The notes under the pieces were generated by a model. The model searched no databases and had not been told where the DNA came from. It saw only the letters and a program-made list of their open reading frames with translations. A DNA stretch of 64,000 nt. Origin: Trichuris trichiura (taxonomy: Eukaryota > Nematoda > Enoplea > Trichinellida > Trichuridae). Positions 56,201 to 64,000 of this stretch are shown here, piece after piece. The position numbers were made by a program, and so were the translations under genes. The stretch covers positions 2,108,001 to 2,172,000 of the forward strand of contig JBAJFE010000005.1 in NCBI GenBank assembly GCA_037903355.1, read 5' to 3'. How positions within the stretch are numbered: the stretch's first letter is position 1; every line of letters starts with the position of its first letter.

Positions 56201-59200
56201 AACGTAGCGCACTTTGACAAGAAAACCCTCTGCCATACGACTATTTTGGCGGGAAAAAAAGCAAGACGAAAACTTTTTATCACAAAATTTACGCTTTCAA
56301 GGTATAAATACTTACGTGGAGAAACCGATTTTGCGCGCGGCCGGCTGGCACGGACAGGCAACCTTTTCCAAACTGACGGAAAAGGTGAGAAGAGAACGAG
56401 TGGGAAAAATCAATAACTTCTGGGTAATAACCAAGAAAAGAAGCTTTATAAGGAAAACCTACTTACGCAGGTTCTCTAAAGTCAGTAATGCACTGGGATT
56501 ATTCGGTTAGCAACATCTACAAGCTAAAGTAGAGTTATTAATAAAATTGCTCGCCATGTTGACTACTACACAATGCGTAACGTTCCACGCATCGATCGCG
56601 GAAAAGCAAAACGCAAGCTGCTTTCTAAGACCAAGGCGTCAATGCGTGGCCAAAAAGAGGAAAACATCTGACAATTTAGAAAAAAAACATTGACTCAAAA
56701 CGCTACAGTTTACAAGGCGGGCGACATTTTGAATAACATAAGCGTTAGACCTTTGTTAATGCTATCAAGTCGGGCTCCTCCTAAGACGAAACGGATAGGC
56801 TAAGTTGATTCATACTATGTTGACACGTCGACAGGCAGAGAATGCAACCCGCTAAATTGGCAGTTATTATTGTAGCAGGCAGACGCTGAGCAAACAGAAA
56901 ATATCAAAACGTCATCTCGCCTACATACACAACTCCTTTTGTGGCCATCTGTTCGCGGGGCGCTAAAGGAAAAGTAAAAACTTTCCCCCATTAAGGCCCC
57001 GTCATATCTATCAACTTTGACAAATGGCTTACAGCTCAACGGCAACGCTGAGGACTCTCTCTGTCTTACGGAAGGCGGATACGCACTTTCGAGCTTCTAA
57101 TTGGACAAATACTGACATGACCGACATGACAACACAAAACCGAAGCAAAAAGTTGTAGGGCTCTCGTGGATGAGACTGAGAATACATTTTGCTTGTCCCG
57201 CCAAGGCAAGTAGGATTAATTGACAAACGGTGTGTACTCAAGGGACATACACGCGTCCAACTGAAGAAAACGGATTAGCGAATGGATAAAAGTGTTCATC
57301 TTGCCGTCATTGATCCAAGGTGATCTTCAATAGTACTTGGATGCTTGGCGTAATGGGCGCGCGGCACAATCAAAAAGTAACAGGTAATTTTTGAAGACTG
57401 TGGACGATGAAAGCCTGTCGAAAAGACGGCTTCTTCTCTTCCGAGTGGGACGCTGCTTTGATGACGCGGCGTAGTGTTCACATTCGACTAACCTGAACCA
57501 ATAGTGAACGAAGGGAAAGAGACGGAGAGCGGAGAAAAGAAGGATCGATTTTCTTTCGCCAAACGCAACGAAATGAAATCTGCTTTCACTGACAAGCTAG
57601 CGAAATAATCAACTATGACGACAGGCCGGCGGTCATAGGGATAACAAGCCAAATCGACCCACTGGCCATCAGCAGCAGCAGCAAGGCTGACCAAAAAGAC
57701 TAACCTCTCACGATGATGGTACACTGGTGATGTTGACGGTCTGCTACGCGATAGAATGAGACAGACAGAGAGAGAGGAGCCGGAAAAAGCGAGGCCAAAT
57801 TGCGTGTCCGGCCGTGGCGGTCACTTGGCCGCAGAAAGAGTGGACTCGTATGAAAACAGGTCGCCATTGTGACCATTTGACGGCCGCGCGACCGGTGGTT
57901 CTGTTTTTGACGCAAGCCGACCGTCCAACCAACTACTACAAGGCCACGTCGGGTTGCCGGACGAACGAGCACGCCGGACGTTGGCCATTAGCGGATTTCT
58001 GGGCGAGGTTTACGAAAAATCAATAACGTCAAAGTGACACTTGTTTTCGTCTGTATCGATGGGCGACAAGGTCAGAAAACGAATAATCACAAATGGATGG
58101 AAGAAGGGGCCAACGAGAATGAAGAACAACAACATGCGTATCCTCGAGGTCAGTAAACAACTATACACGCCGCGTACAGTTCGCGCATAACAGATAAGCT
58201 TAATCGTTGAGAAACAAACATCTGCTTCGAAAATACGAAACTTTTTAAAAAATTACATACTGAGACTTATAAAGGTTTTTTTATACTGAAAAATACCTTT
58301 TTTTAGAAATCATTAACTTAATAAAGATTTTGGCACATGCGTACACCCATCGTTTGCAAATCGGACAATTGAACGGCTACTGGAAAGATCTGTGGTGTAA
58401 ATGAAAAAAAAACAACTAAACTTAGAGTAAGGAACAAGTTTCCCACGCGCACAACAACAACCTAAAACACAATGACTTTTCGACTTTTCTCACCAACGAA
58501 CGAAGAATGCCAATGACCAAAGGTCAGCTGCGTAACAAAGAATTTGTAACACCATCCATCGTATGGCTGAGAGAACATTTCACTTGCAGGCATACAGTTA
58601 GCAGAGTACGCGGAAAGCAATTCATTAAAGAGAGAGGGAGAGTGACTAAGAAGTTTCGTAGAAAAACATCAACAATCAGGGTCAGGTAGAGGCGGGATTT
58701 TCAGGCATCCGACGCATTTGTAAACTTTGCTTGGAGGTCGTTTGGAAAAAAGTTAAGCTTAAAGGCAATAAAGTTTGAGAAAAAAGAGGCACGTCCGCCT
58801 TTGAGTAAATTTACACACGAACAGAGGAAGATAAAGAGAAAGTGCTTTGAAAAAAGTCAATCGAAGAGCGCAAGCACTGTTGACCAACCGAACACGCTTG
58901 AAAGGTGGAACAGTATTTAGCGGCCGTTGGTCAAAGCGACGGAAAATCGACCCGCCGACATTAACCCAATTGTGTGCCTGCCAGTGACAGCCGAAAGAAA
59001 CGTGGCTGTTTTGCTTTGCCGGACAGCCGGAAGAGAGGACAACGGCCTTGCCCGCATGCAGTGGTCGATTGTCTCCTACGCGCTTATCTTTGGCGCCGCC
59101 GCCATTGGGGTAAACAACCACCGCGCGCGCGCCGGTACCGTTGGACAATCTTTTCTTCAACTGACCAACCAACTGGTCGTACCTGGTCGAACAGCTTTCA

Positions 59201-62200
59201 AAATACACAAACATGTTTTTGACATGCCGGCCGTGACCGACTGAAGAAGCAAAAGTCGTCTCCCCTCACTAGTTGCGGCAGCCCATTCCAACAAAACGCA
59301 ACTGCGTCCACCAGTTCGTGCCAGCCGGCTGACCCACGGCGAGCGGCGGCCACTTGCTAAAACCACGTAAAACAACTGCTGCTGCCGATGTGTTGCCGCT
59401 GACCAGTTCTCGTTTCCAGAATGTCGGACGTCTCTCTTGGAACGCGCGCTATCTCACGATGCAGCGGAAAAATAAGTACGTAAGCGTTTGACAATGCGGC
59501 TATTCCATTTTGTCATCGAAATTGCAACATCTGTCCTCCATATTAATTCTGTGAACACTTCTGTTCACGGCGACAAGAAAGGAAAAACTCAGTTGACGAA
59601 CATAAAGTCATTTGACCTCGGTTATCGGGCGAACGGAGGTCAAAAATAAAAATGGCTACTCAACTGTGGATATATACATATCCTACCTAATATCGTAAAC
59701 GAAGGACCCTAAAGGCTTGGCAATAGTCGGAGTAGGCAATTCCCACCTATTTCCGCATCTATCAACCTAGCGTATGTTTCGTAAATGGTTTTGAGGAAAG
59801 GGCTTACGACTACATGTATTACGTAAGTAGAATGAAGTCCAGTTGCTCTTTCCCAATGGACTACAATGAGATGAAGGTTGGCTGAAAAGTAATGGCATAG
59901 TAAAACTGGTTATTTCTTGGCGGTAATACTTTCCGCGCGCGGGAAAATAATCCCTCCACTTTTATTGTAGCTACGGCATTGACCGCCGGGAAAAACTATG
60001 CTGCCGATAGAAGCGATATGCCGGCTGAAATAGTCGCAGTAGCCCATTCCGCGTGACACCTATACGGGCAGCAGTTTGGCGCCAAAAATTTGGCAGCATA
60101 ATGGCACGCAAAGTCTTAAAAGCAAACCAATTTGCCAGTTTTGCCAAACGGCTTACGGCGACGTTGTTGTTTGGCCATTTGGGAGTTGGAATACTGGAAA
60201 GCAACACAAGGCGGTGCGCGGCATACTCAAGGAAGACACGAAAACAAATCGCGTTCATCCGCTACTGACGATTAATGCGGAGCTCGCGCGCTCAACGCAA
60301 AAGGTAATTAGCTGCTTTCCCGAATAGCTCAACGTCAGCAGCGTCGTTTCAATTGACAATGAACATTATTGACACCGGAACCAAAAGCGGCCGCCAACTT
60401 TATTCTAATTATCAAACAAAAATTACTACGGACAAACGTCAACAACTTTTCCTGAATAGCGAAGAGCTTACAGTACGCATTTTAAATAATCAGCTAATCA
60501 GCTTTTAAGAATTCTTAACGACCCTATTGAAACGTGCTTAATCATCAACTTAAGCCTCGATCGACCATAGAGGAAGAAGAACTTTTTAAATAAAGGCGAT
60601 CCCTAATTATGCCTCAATAACGACACGACTATCTTGAATATTAGGCGCGCCTCTTCTGCTAAGAAAAGAGTTATTTTTAGTCACTCCCGCTTCTAGCGAT
60701 AATCGATCGATGAAAATCATCACTTTTATAGATACAGTACAAACATTTGACCGCGTAGGAAAAAAGCGCGAACCATTTGCAGGCGCATTCATCAAGCGGC
60801 AATAATTTTAAGAACAAAGGAACTATTTAGGAAAGATGATTTGGGCGACAATATACTATTTGATAGCTACAACCCGACGGTCTTTCCGTATATTCTCGCG
60901 CCAACGGAAAAGCGGAAACAATTGAGGCAGCTAAGTCAATGAAGCTGCGTGTTAGGCTCACCCATCGCTCTCTGTACTTAAGATTACATCGAAGGAGTGA
61001 AAGGAAATGAAAAACTTTCCTTTACGCGGAGGGAAGAACGTGTGAGCTGAAAAATGTTATCATTGACTTGGCGCGAGAACAATCGATCACAAAAGTTGTG
61101 CATACACAACATTGGACAAACTGTTGAAAGAGTCCTTTAAATGATTACAGTTAAACCTTAAGAAACTGGTCGACTTTTGCCATATGGGCCAGCTTGGTTA
61201 AGCATACGCGTTATTAGAAATTAATAGGTGAGAAAGACAAGAACGTTCGCAAACCCTCAAATAAAATTATCTAAGCAGTACAGTACCGAGTAAAATATGC
61301 AAATAGTCTACTTACATAATGAAAGGCCGACGAAAGCAACAGCTGGTTGACAAACTGGTCGGTCAATCAAGTGACTTCTTTGGAGGAAACATCAAAACTA
61401 TGGCCGTCGAAAACACTCCTACAAAAAACAGACGGTCCTTAAAAGGATGAATTCAGAAACCGTCTCCGAGAGAGATACGGACTAACACTGCCATTTACGG
61501 TGAAAAATGAGCAGCCGTAACGTGAAGCATCTGAAAAATAAACAAACGCTGGCAACAAAGAGTCAACAGCAAAGAGATTGCGCAACAGTGCGCAGCTCGG
61601 AGTTCATTTCAAATTTGCAACAATCCAGTTTTGGCTTGTACAGACGCGGTAACAAAAATGGAAAACCAAGAAAAGAGTAAACGTTGGACCGGAGCGCCCT
61701 TGGCTTTCTTACTTTTCTTGCAGATGACGTCATCTTTATCACGGCCAAATACGGACTCGGCTAGCCAGCAATAAGAAATTGACAAATCACGAATCAAGCA
61801 AGTAAACAAAAGATTGCAAAACTAAGTGTAGCGCTTCAGGGGCTGAACAAATAAAATTGCTTTCAACTTAAACTTGCGAAAACATGCGTGACCTCATTGC
61901 CATTGATAGCTAGACTAAAAAAATGGATCGAATTGGAGTAGACAATAAACTCGGCATTGTCATGTTGAAGTTCCGTTCATTGGTGGAACCTACCTGGCCA
62001 TCTTCTTCACCACGGGCGGACGACCCGAACGACGCGTCAAAAAGTCTACTTGAACAATATAAGAAGTTCACTTTGAAGCATCGCTAGAAAAGCACAATCG
62101 GAAGCAACAAAGGTCAAGAGGAAACTAGTTATAAGATATCAATGCTTTGCCGTGTTGTTAAAGTCTTTTGCATTCTCAAAAGCGCTAAGTTATACGCGCT

Positions 62201-62965
62201 AGTACTTTCACGGTCAGCTGAAATCAACCCCATTCAATTGTCCCATTCACATTCACACTTACCGGTCAGTTTACTACGCCCATTGGGGAAAACCTATTTT
62301 GGATTGTTACGCTAACAAAAGCGTAGTTTCATGAATGAAAAGTTCAAAACCTACGAGCACAGACTAAACATTAGAAGACGGTCGCCTAATTCCCTGCTGA
62401 AAAAAGAAATGCTAAACAGCTTTCAAAGAATTGGACGAGATGCGCAAATTTGCATAAATTTTCAGACAATGCAAAAACCGAAATGGATACCGATGACGGC
62501 TTTAACCTGGGCAGCTTGCAGACCAACAATTCATTAACTATCCTACTACGCGTAGGACAACCCATTTGTATCTTGTACAGTACAGAGAACGTGAGAATAC
62601 CAAACAATAACTACAGTGTGTGCACGCGACATTCGCTGCGTTTTGAAATGGGATCCCGCCTAACAAAGCGACATTCGACCCGTACACTTTGGCTAGGCGC
62701 GGCATCAAACCTGAAACGGGTAATCAATCGACGTCGAGTGGAGGCAATACTGAAGCGAAACTATTATTTTTTTCCTTTGCTTGCTATTCAAATAGGTGAA
62801 ACCATTTTATAACAGCAAAACACGCTCGCAACAACGCCCGACGTACTACGGCTTGCAATAGGCCGAACTGGGCAACACTGAATCATGATTAACGGCGACG
62901 TAAAGGCGGCAACCCCTCAAAAATTGTATCACTCTATTCTCTCCGCGTCTCTCGCCCATCCCAAA
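50281..62965. promoter_or_regulatory. 12.7 kb between hunchback and SEC16; probable hunchback 5' region
   Basis: No coding exon with recognisable similarity was found on either strand. A splice acceptor (CAATTTCAG) ends about 20 bases before the hunchback start codon, so 5' noncoding exons and promoter(s) must lie in this interval. It has many CT/GA tracts (about 53733-53751, 53825-53843, 54735-54746, 54870-54885, 57762-57777 and 58629-58642), which are GAGA-factor-like, plus scattered short open frames without domains (such as 60076-60327 plus and 57700-57972 minus). Assignment to hunchback regulation is an inference from the large size and lack of genes. Confidence 0.45.
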
Positions 62966-64000
62966 TCAACTTGATGCGTAACGGGCAGGATCCATGAAGG
63001 GAACGCCCATGGACTGTTGGGTGTCCTCTTGAGTCTGCAACGTTGAATATTCTTGCGAAATTTCAAGCAACAGCATTAACACGGTTAACTCACCGCTGCT
63101 TCGGTAAAGGGGCTAACAACGTCCCCCTCTTCGGAACGGCTCTGCGGCATCCAATAGGTCTGCGGTGCCGCGACCGCCTCGCCACTAACGGAGAACGGTT
63201 GGGGCGGAGGAATGGAAGAACTATTTGTGTCCGTACGATCTGCCGACTTTACAACATCTACATAGCGCCTTGCTAAAAGTACAGAAATAAAAAAAAGATT
63301 CAAATAATTTTTTTTTAAAGTAACCTTTACCTTTAACACCGGAATAAACAGGTGTGGCTGAATAAGACGTCGTCATTTCAGCTATAAAAAAGATAGATCA
63401 ATAAAAATCTGCGATAGTGCTGCCCCCTACGCTGATCTGCAAGACTTGCCGTCGCCGAGGGTGGAGGTGCTACATGTTCGGCGGCATCACCATCGGCAGC
63501 CGTCACGTCGACCCATCGCTCCTTCTCCTTATCCCATACGATCTAAGCGACCGCCGATTAACAATTGGCCGTATTTAAAAAACTTACCGTCTTTTGGGAA
63601 TCGTCCGGCAAAATCATTTCATTGGGTCCCTTTGGAATTAATCTGTGGATGAAACCGCCCATTGTCTTGCCAATCCAACTCTGCTTTACATAACTATGTT
63701 TACATCAATAATTGGAAAACGCAAAGCTCACCTGTTGGTCCCTCTTCGTCATAGGCGTTCTTTTACTGGCCTCCGCTTCGGCTGCAGCACTATCCGGTTG
63801 TTGGAAAGCCGAACCAGCGGCAGGAGCACCCGATGTGAAATGTAATTCTTCCGACTTTCTCTGCTGGGAAACTTCAAGCGCTCCAAGTGTCCTCTCTGTT
63901 GACGGCGGTACGTAGGAGGACTGCGTTTCGCTGCTGATGCCAAAAAACCTTTCTTGTACTTGCGAATGAGTCTCGGTGGCAACCACCGTTTGTACAGAGT
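62966..64000 (-). CDS. SEC16: SEC16, ER exit-site scaffold (C-terminal part, cut by window edge)
   Basis: Six exons are visible, read from the right edge: 63733 to beyond 64000, 63588-63680, 63431-63542, 63331-63381, 63094-63272 and 62966-63034 (stop TGA at 62966-62968). Introns are 45-59 bp and all joins keep phase. Sec16 organises COPII vesicle budding at ER exit sites and binds Sec23 and Sec13. The recognisable C-terminal region reads S-W-I-G-K-T-M-G-G-F, I-P-K-G-P-N-E-M-I-L-P-D-D, then I-V-W-D-K-E-K-E-R-W-V-D-V, a Pro/Ala linker with A-P-P-P-S, A-R-R-Y-V-D-V-V, and a final M-G-V-P-F-M-D-P-A-R-Y. These correspond in order to metazoan Sec16A (L-P-D-D-K...I-V-W-D-E-K...W-V-N; R-Y-V-D-V; M-P-F-Y-N-P). 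Upstream sequence is a Ser/Gln-rich disordered segment. The central conserved domain and N-terminus are beyond the window. Confidence 0.9.

Noticed and set aside
60053..60327. Plus frames near 60.1-60.3 kb with a C-x2-C pattern, considered as a BED/hAT transposase fragment
   Set aside because: Only one Cys pair is present, with no His pair at the right spacing and no transposase motifs.

Overview
This is eukaryotic nuclear DNA, most likely from a clade I (Dorylaimia) nematode such as Trichuris. The evidence is the very short introns (45-66 bp, GT...TTTCAG/TTTTAG), compact gene blocks with introns in phase with conserved families, a hunchback/HBL-1 orthologue, and roughly 40% GC by eye. The genus is an inference. 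No bacterial-type features, tRNA, rRNA or spliced-leader genes were found. Multi-exon models were assembled by hand from splice signals and family alignment, and the exon coordinates are in the evidence fields.

Layout. (1) 1-28.6 kb is gene-poor: one single-exon REEP5/6-like gene at 1.0-1.5 kb, then repeats. These are about seven units of a diverged ~450-bp satellite at 11.8-14.8 kb, flanked by GCGTCAAA-rich DNA; a decayed Lys-rich segment with a 129-bp (43-codon) tandem duplication at 17.1 kb; a 41-bp minisatellite at 18.4-18.9 kb; a 21-bp minisatellite at 22.3 kb; a C/T/G homopolymer block at 22.6 kb; and ~700 bp of (GT)n with a nested 27-bp array at 26.6-27.3 kb. (2) 28.7-40.8 kb is gene-dense: NDUFA7 (-), an RNF13/RNF167-type PA-TM-RING E3 ligase (+), then six genes in a row on the minus strand. 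In transcription order these are CUTA, NTMT1, a BTB protein, an SLC49-type MFS transporter, seipin and JKAMP. Two unrecognised small ORFs flank an intact 238-bp hAT-type MITE with an 8-bp target-site duplication. (3) 42-64 kb is a developmental-gene landscape: hunchback (-) with two giant coding exons and a C-terminal zinc-finger exon, a probable ~1.7-kb 3'UTR carrying let-7 and lin-4 seed matches, and ~12.7 kb of upstream DNA with CT/GA tracts and no recognisable gene. The 3' end of SEC16 (-) runs off the right edge.

Shared biology: several products act at the ER or early secretory and endomembrane system (REEP5/6 shapes ER tubules, seipin forms lipid droplets, JKAMP serves ER-associated degradation, the PA-RING ligase is endosomal or ER, SEC16 organises ER exit sites). 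NDUFA7 is a mitochondrial complex I subunit. Hunchback is the only clear transcription factor, and its possible let-7/lin-4 sites would tie it to the heterochronic pathway known from C. elegans hbl-1.
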